A program made the translations under genes and the position numbers. Source: Ruminococcus sp. UBA3387 (GTDB lineage Bacteria; Bacillota; Clostridia; Oscillospirales; Ruminococcaceae). From it: DNA of 10,871 nucleotides. The stretch spans positions 21,072 to 31,942 of the forward strand of contig DEPR01000019.1 in assembly GCA_002358895.1 (NCBI GenBank). Reading direction: 5' to 3'. The notes below the pieces were generated by a model. It searched no databases and was not told where the DNA came from. It worked only from the letters and a program-made list of their open reading frames with translations. Shown here in pieces: positions 1 to 6,639 of this stretch (position 1 is the first letter of the stretch; each line of letters starts with the position of its first letter).

Positions 1-549
1 GCTGTTATTACTACTGAAGTTGGTCAGCATCAGATGTGGGCCGCACAGTATTATAACTTCAAGAACCCACGAAGCTTTGCTTCAAGTGGTGGCCTCGGCA
101 CAATGGGCTATGGTCTTGGTGCGGCTATCGGTTCAAAATGCGGTAACCCTGACAAGCCTGTAATCAACATTGCAGGCGACGGAAGCTTCTTTATGAACTG
201 CAACGAGCTTTCATCTCTTGCAAAGCACAACATTCCTGTAATTGAGCTTGTATTTGAAAACAACGTTCTCGGAATGGTTCGCCAATGGCAGAGACTTTTC
301 TATGACAAGAGATTTTCACAGACTGACATTGACCGTGGTACAGATTTTATGAAGCTGGCTGAAGCTTTTGGCATAGAGGGGCTTGTTATTGAGAAAAAGT
401 CGGATATCACACCTGTACTTGAAAGGGCACTGAGCCTTAACAAGCCTGTACTCATCGAATGCAGAATACACAAAGACATAAATGTTCTGCCGATGGTTCC
501 TGCAGGCAAGGATATCAGTGAGCCGATTATGGCGATTGATCTGGATTAA
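1..549 (+). CDS. ilvB: Acetolactate synthase large subunit, C-terminal part (5' truncated by window edge)
   Basis: This is the C-terminal ThDP-binding domain of acetohydroxyacid synthase, which condenses two pyruvates, or pyruvate with 2-ketobutyrate, in the first common step of valine, leucine and isoleucine synthesis. The reading frame is open from base 1, giving 182 residues of a protein normally about 550-600 long. Visible landmarks are the TEVGQHQMWAAQ motif (fragment residues 5-16), the ThDP/Mg site GDGS at 59-62 with the paired NN at 87-88, and the family-specific GMVRQWQ just after. These distinguish it from pyruvate oxidase, oxalyl-CoA decarboxylase and other ThDP enzymes. The C-terminus (IMAIDLD) is intact and a terminator follows 8 bases after the stop. 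The small subunit ilvN, if linked, must lie outside the window. Confidence 0.95.
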   Translation, partial: AVITTEVGQHQMWAAQYYNFKNPRSFASSGGLGTMGYGLGAAIGSKCGNPDKPVINIAGDGSFFMNCNELSSLAKHNIPVIELVFENNVLGMVRQWQRLFYDKRFSQTDIDRGTDFMKLAEAFGIEGLVIEKKSDITPVLERALSLNKPVLIECRIHKDINVLPMVPAGKDISEPIMAIDLD

Positions 550-557
550 TAAAAATG

Positions 558-584
558 GGGTACAGGTATAACTGTACCCTTTTT
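558..584 (+). terminator. Rho-independent terminator after ilvB
   Basis: A perfect 8-bp stem GGGTACAG/CTGTACCC (558-565 with 572-579) has a 6-base loop and is followed at once by TTTTT. An A-run (551-555) precedes it, so it may also work on the other strand. It lies only 4 bases before the AGGAGG of the next gene, leaving no space for a separate promoter between them. Confidence 0.85.
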
Positions 585-603
585 ATACAGGAGGCATATA
601 TTT

Positions 604-1812
604 ATGGAAAAGAAAAAGTTCAGGCAATATCTTTTGCTTATTGGATTTGGTGTGGCACTTTTCTGGGGGCTAACCAATTACACCATAATTTTTAAGGTGG
701 GCAGAACTGTACTTTCGGTTTTATCACCTGTTATTATCGGGTTGTGCATAGCTTTCATACTTAATGTGCCGATGTCATCCTTTGAACGCAGGGTGTTCAG
801 GCCGTCCAAAAAGACGGGGAAGATGGGCAGGATTAAAAGCAAGCTTAAAAGGCCTGTATCAATTATTTTTGTAATTGCTTTGTTTTTGCTTATAATCTTT
901 ATGCTGTTTTATCTTGTAATTCCTGCATTGATTGACACGCTAACACAGCTTTCTGAAGAAATCCCTGAATTTGTAGAGAACATAAGCAGGATTGTAAAAG
1001 ACCAGCCGATTATTCTGCACTGGTTTGAAAGTATGGATATGAGTAAGGAGGCGGCTATTGAAAAGCTTACATCCATTCTCAAAAACAGCGTTCTTACTTT
1101 ACAGACTGTGGACTCAACTATAAATGTAGTATCAGGAATTTTCTCATCTATTGTCAACGCTGTGCTTGGTATCTGTTTTGCAATTTATATGCTTGCACAA
1201 AAGGAAAAGCTTATCGGACAGTGTAAAAAGCTGACCTATGCTTTCATCAAGGATGAAATAGCTGACAAGATGGTTTATGTATGCAGAAAGGCTTCGGATA
1301 CATTCTCAAAGTTCCTTACGGGACAATGCACAGAGGCTATTATTCTCGGCTCGCTGTGTATGATTGGTATGCTTATTCTTCGTATGCCTTACGCACTTTT
1401 AGTAGGCGTTCTTGTGGCTGTTACGGCGTTCATTCCTATTGTGGGTGCATTTATCGGTGTAGCTGTGGGTGCATTTCTTATTTCGGTAACAAGCCTGTCC
1501 CAGGCGTTCTGGTTTATCGTATTTATGATTATTCTACAGCAGATTGAGGGTAATCTCATTTATCCTCACGTTGTCGGCTCGTCGGTGGGCTTGCCGTCAA
1601 TATGGGTGCTTTTTGCAGTTACCGTTGGTGGAAACATTGCAGGAATTATTGGTATGTTTGTAAGCGTACCTGTATGTGCTGTATTATATTGCCTGCTAAG
1701 TGAATTTGTTTGCTGGCTCAATAAGCAAAAACATCCTGAGCCGATAGCTGTTGCGGTGGTTGAGGAGGAAATGCCTCAGGCTGAAAAAGAAGATGTAAGT
1801 GAAGATAAGTAA
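604..1812 (+). CDS. AI-2E family transporter (YdbI/TqsA/PerM-type membrane protein)
   Basis: A 402-residue polytopic membrane protein of the AI-2E transporter family (Pfam PF01594). Members have been linked to autoinducer-2 export, Na+/H+ exchange and cell-wall-related transport, so the substrate cannot be assigned from sequence. Hydrophobic segments lie near residues 9-30, 37-56, 84-110, 176-197, 243-260 and 262-295, with more at 300-370. The family signature is clear: FIPIVGAFIG at 276-285, and QQIEGNLIYPHVVG followed by SVGLP at 312-331. The long polar stretch at 111-175 between membrane segments is typical. The tail after about 375 is acidic and charged. Length matches the usual 350-400. 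The ATG is supported by AGGAGG (589-594) at 9-base spacing. No promoter is evident between the ilvB terminator and this gene, so read-through or a promoter inside ilvB is implied. Confidence 0.93.
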   Translation: MEKKKFRQYLLLIGFGVALFWGLTNYTIIFKVGRTVLSVLSPVIIGLCIAFILNVPMSSFERRVFRPSKKTGKMGRIKSKLKRPVSIIFVIALFLLIIFMLFYLVIPALIDTLTQLSEEIPEFVENISRIVKDQPIILHWFESMDMSKEAAIEKLTSILKNSVLTLQTVDSTINVVSGIFSSIVNAVLGICFAIYMLAQKEKLIGQCKKLTYAFIKDEIADKMVYVCRKASDTFSKFLTGQCTEAIILGSLCMIGMLILRMPYALLVGVLVAVTAFIPIVGAFIGVAVGAFLISVTSLSQAFWFIVFMIILQQIEGNLIYPHVVGSSVGLPSIWVLFAVTVGGNIAGIIGMFVSVPVCAVLYCLLSEFVCWLNKQKHPEPIAVAVVEEEMPQAEKEDVSEDK

Positions 1813-1857
1813 ATTAAAAAGCGATTGATGCAAGCACATCAATCGCTTAATTTTATT
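1813..1857. terminator. Bidirectional terminator between convergent genes
   Basis: A perfect 12-bp stem AAGCGATTGATG/CATCAATCGCTT (1819-1830 with 1837-1848) closes a 6-base loop. It is followed on the plus strand by AATTTTATT and on the minus strand by TTTAATTT. It sits between the stops of the AI-2E gene and the convergent EamA gene and suits both; its downstream part overlaps the last codons of the EamA gene. Confidence 0.85.
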
Positions 1858-2722
1858 CCTTATGCCACACGTTATTGTAGAAAAACACCAGAATTGCCAT
1901 AGCAATAATTATCACATAGCCGATTACACTATACAAATCGGGTATGTCCCCGAACAGGAAGAATCCAAGCACAGTTGAAAAGATAATCTGTGAATAGTCA
2001 TAAACCGAGATTTCCTTTGCAGGTGCTTTTGTATAGGCTGCTGTAATGGAAAACTGGCCTCCTGCCGCAGCAAGACCTGCACCCAGCAGGCAGAGAAGCT
2101 GTATAACAGTCATAGGATGATAGTCGAAAATCAGAAACGGCAATGTTACAAGGCAGGAAAAGCCTGAGAAGAATGCTACGATAAATGGACCTTTTTCGCC
2201 GTGGTTGCCAAGATACCTTACTGCCGTATAGGCTGCACCTGCTGAAATGCCTCCCACAAGTCCCATAAATGCAGGGAATATTTCAACATTTGCAAAGGTG
2301 GGCTTTATGATAAACAGGCTTCCCACAAAGGCTGTGAACACTGCAAAGCCCTGAAAAAACGTCAGCTTTTCTTTCAGAAATACAAATGAAAAGATAATAA
2401 CGAAAAACGGAGACATTTTATTGAGCATTGACGCATCGGCAAGTACAAGATGGTCGATTGCATAGAAGTTGCACAGAATACCCAATGTTCCGATTCCACC
2501 TCTTACAAGAAGTGCAGGGATATTGGATTTCTTACACTTAAAGGGGATATGGTTCTTCTTCAATATAGCCAACGCAAAAATCAAAGCCACAAAGTTTCTG
2601 AAAAAGCTTTTCTGCGTTGGTGGCAAATCTCCTGCAAGCCTTACAAATGCATTCATAAACGCAAAGCAGAAGGCTGAAATTACAATATAGATTATTCCTA
2701 AATATTTTTTGTTTTTTGCCAT
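1853..2722 (-). CDS. EamA/DMT-superfamily permease
   Basis: A 289-residue inner-membrane permease of the drug/metabolite transporter superfamily, EamA family (PF00892). About ten hydrophobic helices form two tandem EamA repeats, roughly residues 8-140 and 151-282. Repeat 1 ends with FLKEKLTFFQ followed by a glycine-rich helix, the usual RhaT/EamA repeat-end pattern; repeat 2 has LFGDIPDLYSVIGYVII at the same place. The R43/N44 pair in helix 2 and the GGQFSITAAY segment (221-230) also fit. Such proteins export amino acids, nucleobases or other metabolites, and the substrate is not readable here. The ATG lies 4 bases after the stop of the DUF3783-like gene, with only a purine-rich AGAAAGAAAG as ribosome site, so translational coupling is likely. 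It ends at the hairpin shared with the convergent AI-2E gene. Confidence 0.92.
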   Translation of the reverse strand: MAKNKKYLGIIYIVISAFCFAFMNAFVRLAGDLPPTQKSFFRNFVALIFALAILKKNHIPFKCKKSNIPALLVRGGIGTLGILCNFYAIDHLVLADASMLNKMSPFFVIIFSFVFLKEKLTFFQGFAVFTAFVGSLFIIKPTFANVEIFPAFMGLVGGISAGAAYTAVRYLGNHGEKGPFIVAFFSGFSCLVTLPFLIFDYHPMTVIQLLCLLGAGLAAAGGQFSITAAYTKAPAKEISVYDYSQIIFSTVLGFFLFGDIPDLYSVIGYVIIIAMAILVFFYNNVWHKE

Positions 2723-2726
2723 TACA

Positions 2727-3119
2727 TTACTTTCTTTCTGTCATCATTTTATGTTCTTTTTTAAGTTCTGCGATAAGTTCAGCAAGTGTCCAGCTCTGGT
2801 TTGAAGCTGTTACCATTGCTTTAAGTGGAATAACAAGCCCTTCAGTTTTCAGCTTTGTCAGCAGAGGCTGGATATTCTTTCTGTCGATGCCTGAAAACAC
2901 AAGGCATTGCTCATCAGGTGGATTGTCGCAAGGCTCTTTTGCTTTTTCAAAGCCTTTAAACTCACAAAGCCATCCGATTTTTTCGTTGGCATTTTCAGCT
3001 TTTACAGGTTTATGATCTGCGTTAAGCTCAGCGGTGATGTTATCAAGAGTCAGCTTTTGTTCATCCGTCAGTCCATAACTCAAAATAAGCTGTGGAGCAG
3101 TAACAATTCTTGCTTTCAT
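2727..3119 (-). CDS. DUF3783 domain protein (unknown function)
   Basis: A small soluble protein of 130 residues with no signal peptide or membrane segment. The C-terminal half, about residues 70-125, carries the pattern I associate with DUF3783 (PF12646): a strand-forming QCLVFSGIDRKNIQPLL, then IPLKAMVTASNQSW and TLAELIAELKKEH. The N-terminal half has a similar beginning (QLILSYGLTDEQKLTL), possibly a weaker copy of the same alpha/beta unit. The function is unknown. The frame stays open upstream to base 3230, but I set the start at 3119: AGGAGGT stands 5 bases ahead of this ATG, and the longer version would read through the preceding terminator hairpin and overlap the lipoprotein gene. The downstream EamA permease begins 4 bases after the stop, so the two are probably translated from one mRNA. 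Confidence 0.78.
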   Translation of the reverse strand: MKARIVTAPQLILSYGLTDEQKLTLDNITAELNADHKPVKAENANEKIGWLCEFKGFEKAKEPCDNPPDEQCLVFSGIDRKNIQPLLTKLKTEGLVIPLKAMVTASNQSWTLAELIAELKKEHKMMTERK

Positions 3120-3131
3120 TTTTACCTCCTG

Positions 3132-3168
3132 TGCAAACAAAAACACTGCATAAGCAGTGTTTGTTTTT
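3132..3168 (-). terminator. Terminator-like hairpin after the lipoprotein gene
   Basis: The stem AAACACTGC/GCAGTGTTT (3141-3149 with 3154-3162) has a 4-base loop. On the minus strand the GC core is followed by TTTTTGTTT; on the plus strand by TTTGTTTTTTT. It lies just after the lipoprotein stop and about 10 bases before the AGGAGGT of the DUF3783 gene, so it probably reduces rather than abolishes downstream expression. Confidence 0.75.
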
Positions 3169-3681
3169 TTACTTCTTTTCAAATTCAAATTCTTCCACAA
3201 CATCCCCGAAAACAAGCCAGCGATTTTCAACCCATACTACGGTAAACGCTTTTGTTTCCACCAGTTCCTTTTCACCCTGAAGAATAAAATCCACTGTCAG
3301 CTTTCTTGCTTTTGTTATATCAAGACGCTTTTTATATTTATCCTTATACTGTTCTTTAAGCTCGTCGATTTTCTTCTGATTAAGCTCTTTATCGGATGTG
3401 GTTCTTGTTTTAAGTATTCTTTTATTCTCAGACTGGGACGGAAGAAAAGTCATTACTAAATCGCTGTTATAGTCGTCGCTTTCAAAATACTCATTTTTTG
3501 CTTCTTCTGTATAGCAATTAAAATATGCATCGCTGTCCATTGCTGTAATAGCTCTTGCCATTGTAACAACAGGACGCTCATAGTTTTCGGGTGAAGGTTC
3601 TTTTTCACCTCCGCAGGAAGCCATTGACAGCAGGGCTGACAAAGCAACCAGAGCTGATATTATTCTTGTCTTATTTTTCAA
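3169..3681 (-). CDS. Putative lipoprotein of unknown function
   Basis: A 170-residue secreted lipoprotein. The N-terminus has a basic n-region (KNKTR), a hydrophobic stretch at about 7-20 and a lipobox-like SMASC with the lipidated Cys at 23, followed by GG and an acidic linker, so anchoring on the outer face of the membrane is expected. The mature part is mixed alpha/beta, with an early helix (TMARAITAMDSDAYFNCY), a Lys/Glu-rich middle at about 95-120, and late strands (KLTVDFIL, AFTVVWVENRWLVFGDVV). This layout resembles NTF2-like or DUF4878-type lipoproteins, but I cannot place it in a named family. The start is TTG at 3681: AGGAGGT lies 7 bases upstream and no ATG gives an intact signal peptide. 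It begins 26 bases after the alr stop and so probably belongs to the alr operon. Confidence 0.75.
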   Translation of the reverse strand: MKNKTRIISALVALSALLSMASCGGEKEPSPENYERPVVTMARAITAMDSDAYFNCYTEEAKNEYFESDDYNSDLVMTFLPSQSENKRILKTRTTSDKELNQKKIDELKEQYKDKYKKRLDITKARKLTVDFILQGEKELVETKAFTVVWVENRWLVFGDVVEEFEFEKK

Positions 3682-3707
3682 GGTTTATACCTCCTTTTGT
3701 GTATAAA

Positions 3708-4880
3708 TCAAGGCATAATCACTTCATTGAACACAGCTTTCTGCTCGCCGTTTTCAAAGATAACTCTCGGTACTCTCGGAGCAATTCCACACACGATTTC
3801 ATAGCCGATTGTACCTGTAAGCTGAGCCACATCATCGGCAGTAATTGTTTCATTGCCGTCTGTACCAATCAGGGTAGCAACATCGCCTGCTTTGACGTCC
3901 TCGATATGGGTAACATCGCACATAAACTGGTCCATACATACTCTGCCTGTTATCTTTGCTCTTTGTCCGTGGATAATTACCTCGCCCACATTTGAAAGTC
4001 TTCTCGGATATCCGTCTGCATAGCCACAGCAGATTGTAGCAAGCTTTGTTGGCTTATCTGTTTTATATGTTCTGCCATAGCTGACGCAGGTGTTCTCCTC
4101 CACGGTTTTGACCTGTGAGATACAGGATTTAACCGACATAACTGCTTCAGGCTTGAATGGCAGAGGCTTTTCAGGATTCGGCATAAGCCCATAAAGCACA
4201 ATACCCAATCTTGCAAGGGTGCTTCTTTCGCTGTAATGATAGACACCTGCAGCAGAATTGAGAAAATGACAATGTGGCAGGGCGATTCCCATTTCTTTAA
4301 GTGCATCATCCACAGCGATTATCTTTTCAGCCTGTGATTTTGTATACTCATCGTCATCTGCATCATTACTGTCTGCAACTGCAAGGTGTGTGAAGATACC
4401 CTCCACCTTCAGCATATCAAGGCTATTGATTTTTTCAATCTCCTTGCAAATATCTTTTGTTGTACCTCTCAGACCTATTCTGCCCATACCTGTATCAAGG
4501 GCGATATGTATTCTTATTGATCGGGAGGTTGCGTTGTTCAGCTGTACTGCGTAGTCATACTCTGTGCAGGCCTGGATAATATCATATTTAATGAGGGCGT
4601 CAGTTTCTTCGGGCGGGGTATAGCCAAGGATAAGGATTGCACCTTTTATACCCAGCTTTCTCAGATGCTCGGCTTCGATTATATTTGACACGGCAAACCA
4701 CTTCACTCCAAGCTCGTTTTCAAGCAATGGCGCAATGGCACTATCACAATGACCATAGCAATTAGCCTTTACCACGCACATAAGCTCGGTGGCAGGTGCC
4801 AGGTGCTTTTTATAATTGTTCAGGTTTGCTTTCAGGCTGTCAAGGTTTATTTCAGCCCAGGTTCGTTTCAAAAAATACAT
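3708..4880 (-). CDS. alr: Alanine racemase
   Basis: A PLP-dependent fold-type III racemase that interconverts L- and D-alanine, supplying D-Ala for peptidoglycan. At 390 residues it has the normal length. The PLP lysine is K38 in VVKANCYGH; the usual Ala after Asn is Cys here. GMGRIG at 131-136 holds the conserved active-site Arg (R134). ARLGIVLYG at 223-231 contains the Arg that contacts the PLP pyridine nitrogen. SYGRTY at 267-272 carries the second catalytic base Y268, and CMDQFM at 315-320 the M-D substrate-binding pair. The N-terminal TIM barrel spans about 1-240 and the beta-rich C-terminal domain follows. The ATG is supported by AGGAGG (4895-4890) at 9-base spacing. It appears to lead the minus-strand cluster with the lipoprotein gene behind it. 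I found no convincing minus-strand promoter in the intergenic region. Confidence 0.97.
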   Translation of the reverse strand: MYFLKRTWAEINLDSLKANLNNYKKHLAPATELMCVVKANCYGHCDSAIAPLLENELGVKWFAVSNIIEAEHLRKLGIKGAILILGYTPPEETDALIKYDIIQACTEYDYAVQLNNATSRSIRIHIALDTGMGRIGLRGTTKDICKEIEKINSLDMLKVEGIFTHLAVADSNDADDDEYTKSQAEKIIAVDDALKEMGIALPHCHFLNSAAGVYHYSERSTLARLGIVLYGLMPNPEKPLPFKPEAVMSVKSCISQVKTVEENTCVSYGRTYKTDKPTKLATICCGYADGYPRRLSNVGEVIIHGQRAKITGRVCMDQFMCDVTHIEDVKAGDVATLIGTDGNETITADDVAQLTGTIGYEIVCGIAPRVPRVIFENGEQKAVFNEVIMP

Positions 4881-4938
4881 TTATAAAATCCTCCTGCATA
4901 ATAGAGAATGTATACTCTTAAAAAGTTGGTGTTTGCTC

Positions 4939-4967
4939 TTGCAAAGTAAAAGGGTATATGATATAAT
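4939..4967 (+). promoter_or_regulatory. Sigma-A promoter with extended -10 for the YpsA-like gene
   Basis: TTGCAA (4939-4944) and a perfect TATAAT (4962-4967) are separated by exactly 17 bases. TG at 4959-4960, one base before the -10, makes it an extended -10 promoter. A start near 4974 would give a leader of about 30 bases to the ATG at 5004. Confidence 0.75.
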
Positions 4968-5003
4968 TTATTTGATTAATGTGATTAAGTGAGAGTGAAT
5001 GTA

Positions 5004-5573
5004 ATGGAGCAAAGGATTTCCTGGGACAGACAAAAGGCCTGTTGTTTTACAGGGCATCGTAACAAGGATCTGCCCTTTGGTGGAAATCGTGATAAGCAGG
5101 GTATGAAATGTCTTGCAAGTAGTATTCAGCTTTACATTGAACAAGCCATAGATGACGGCTATGACACCTTTATTTCGGGAATGGCAGAGGGGATTGACCT
5201 TATCTGTGCCGAAATTGTTCATAACCTTATTACAAGAAAGGGTATGGATATAAAGCTGATTTGTGCTGTGCCGTACAAAGGTCAGCACATCAAAGACCTT
5301 TCAAGTCCTGTGGACAAATACATTTACAGTCTTATAACTCAGGACTGCACTCAGATTATCTACACCAGCGATGTCAGAAGCCGTAGCTGTTACAGGGTGA
5401 GAAATCAGTTTATGGTGGACAATTCCTCAAGGATAATCGGAGTGTTCAAAGACAAGACTACAGGTTCGGGGACTTCCCAGACTATAAAGCTTGCTGAAAA
5501 AGCGGGGCTTGATATGAAGATAATATATCTTGACCGTAATCCTGTATTCTATGTTTCAGATGATTTCATATAA
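5004..5573 (+). CDS. YpsA-like SLOG-family protein (DUF1273)
   Basis: A 189-residue soluble protein of the DUF1273/YpsA group (PF06908), part of the SLOG Rossmann-like superfamily related to the DprA and LOG folds and expected to bind nucleotides or derivatives. Conserved landmarks in order: CCFTGHR at 13-19, SGMAEGID at 58-65 (the phosphate/nucleotide-loop signature), AVPYKGQ at 88-94, RNQFMVDNSSRIIGVF at 133-148 and GSGTSQT near 154-160. B. subtilis YpsA has been tied to cell division and stress phenotypes; the reaction, if any, is unknown. The frame also allows GTG at 4989, but that start would lie about 15 bases from the predicted transcript start with no ribosome site, so ATG 5004, preceded by GTGAGAGTG, is preferred. 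It stands alone, divergent from alr. A weak AT-rich hairpin follows the stop. Confidence 0.88.
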   Translation: MEQRISWDRQKACCFTGHRNKDLPFGGNRDKQGMKCLASSIQLYIEQAIDDGYDTFISGMAEGIDLICAEIVHNLITRKGMDIKLICAVPYKGQHIKDLSSPVDKYIYSLITQDCTQIIYTSDVRSRSCYRVRNQFMVDNSSRIIGVFKDKTTGSGTSQTIKLAEKAGLDMKIIYLDRNPVFYVSDDFI

Positions 5574-5610
5574 ACACATTACATCTATTCTATTTTACAC
5601 CCAAAACCAC

Positions 5611-5637
5611 AAATGTTCAAGTGCTTTTTGAATTTTT
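5611..5637 (+). terminator. Weak AT-rich terminator candidate after the YpsA-like gene
   Basis: TTCAA (5616-5620) pairs with TTGAA (5628-5632) across a 7-base loop, and outer A residues can pair into the following T-run (5633-5637). The stem has a single G-C pair, so efficiency is doubtful. The rest of 5574-5716 is AT-rich. It probably holds the promoter of the next gene, but no convincing -35/-10 pair was found. Confidence 0.35.
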
Positions 5638-5716
5638 AGTAAATATATAAAAAATCCAAAACCAAAACACTTAAAAATACAATAAATAACCAATAATAAC
5701 GAAGTGAGGTAAATTT

Positions 5717-6616
5717 ATGTCTGCTAAAGCAAAAAAGAGAAAGTCCCAGGTGCCTGTAGCATTGGTATATTTTGCAACAATGCTTTTATTCCTTGCTGTA
5801 TTCGGACTTATTGCATTTTTTCTTATAAACAGAATAGAAGAACTTAACCAGCCTGAGCCACCTGCTCCTACACCTGTTACACCTACATTCAACACGTTGT
5901 ACGCAAGGGTGAACAGCAAAAACGTGCTGGGGGATATGTCCATTGTAAGAATATCACCTGAAAACAACTCTGTTACGGTTATTCCTATGTCATCATTCAT
6001 AAAGGCTGACAATGACAAGACTTTCAGGGAGATATACAATGACGGTGGAATCCAGGACCTGAAGAAATCCGTTGAATCCACACTTGACCTGACTGTGGAC
6101 AACTATCTCACCATATCGAACAAAGCTTTTGATAATATGGTTGACCTGCTGGGCGGAGTGATTTACACACCGAGTGAGGAGCTTTATTATCTCTCGGACA
6201 ATGATGCTGACGACATTTCTCTGAGAAAGGGACAGACGCTTACGCTTGTGGGCAGGCAGGTAAGGTTGCTTTTCCAGTATCCTGTATTTTCTGAGGGTAA
6301 GAGTGGAAACCTGGAATTTATGGGTATGGCTATGAACAGCATTATCAGAAGCGTCTTTAAGCAGACTTCAATAACTACCAACAATCTTGACCATATGTAT
6401 GAAATGGTTACTGAAAACTCAAACACAGACCTTGACAAGACTACATATAAGGAACAGAAAGGCTACATAAAGCAGATGCTCAGTACAAATGCTGTAAACT
6501 GCAAGATGCTGCTGCCATCAGGCGTATGGACAGATGATAAAATGACGTTATCACTTGATTTCAAAAATCAGCTTTCTCAGCTTATTCAGCAGACAGAGCC
6601 GATGGCGGGTGATTAA
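5717..6616 (+). CDS. Membrane-anchored LytR-CpsA-Psr (LCP)-like protein, active-site arginines missing
   Basis: A 299-residue protein with a basic cytoplasmic N-terminus (KAKKRK), one transmembrane helix at about 12-38, a Pro-rich linker (PEPPAPTPVTPT) and an extracytoplasmic domain from about 58. The domain order matches LCP proteins, which transfer undecaprenyl-linked glycopolymers to peptidoglycan. GDMSIVRISPENNSVTVIP (72-90) mirrors the family's 'sDTI..vs.dp...v.l.siPRD'. YNDGGIQDLKKSVESTLDL then NYLTISNKAFDNMVDLLGGV (to 148) mirrors the prenyl-pocket helices and the 'F..lvd.lGGV' motif. The key Arg of the 'PRD' motif is Met91, and the 'LAYVR.R' region reads VRLLFQYP, placing Gln187 and Pro189 where two arginines are expected. 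It may therefore bind a polyprenyl ligand without transferring it. GTGAGGT (5704-5710) supports the ATG. The PII-like gene follows 23 bases downstream. Confidence 0.72.
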   Translation: MSAKAKKRKSQVPVALVYFATMLLFLAVFGLIAFFLINRIEELNQPEPPAPTPVTPTFNTLYARVNSKNVLGDMSIVRISPENNSVTVIPMSSFIKADNDKTFREIYNDGGIQDLKKSVESTLDLTVDNYLTISNKAFDNMVDLLGGVIYTPSEELYYLSDNDADDISLRKGQTLTLVGRQVRLLFQYPVFSEGKSGNLEFMGMAMNSIIRSVFKQTSITTNNLDHMYEMVTENSNTDLDKTTYKEQKGYIKQMLSTNAVNCKMLLPSGVWTDDKMTLSLDFKNQLSQLIQQTEPMAGD

Positions 6617-6639
6617 CTCAAAACGAGAGGGGAATATTT

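Noticed and set aside
1281..1547. Plus-strand open frame inside the AI-2E gene
   Set aside because: Different frame within a clear membrane-protein gene; composition rich in Tyr/Cys/Ser, no ribosome site.
3120..3230. N-terminal extension of the DUF3783-like protein up to 3230
   Set aside because: It would run through the terminator hairpin and overlap the lipoprotein coding end; AGGAGGT sits right before ATG 3119.
4881..4938. Minus-strand promoter for alr in the divergent region
   Set aside because: TATTAT and TATACA occur but without a -35 at 16-18 bases; too weak to annotate.
4989..5003. GTG 4989 as start of the YpsA-like gene
   Set aside because: Too close to the predicted transcript start and lacks a ribosome site; ATG 5004 is better.
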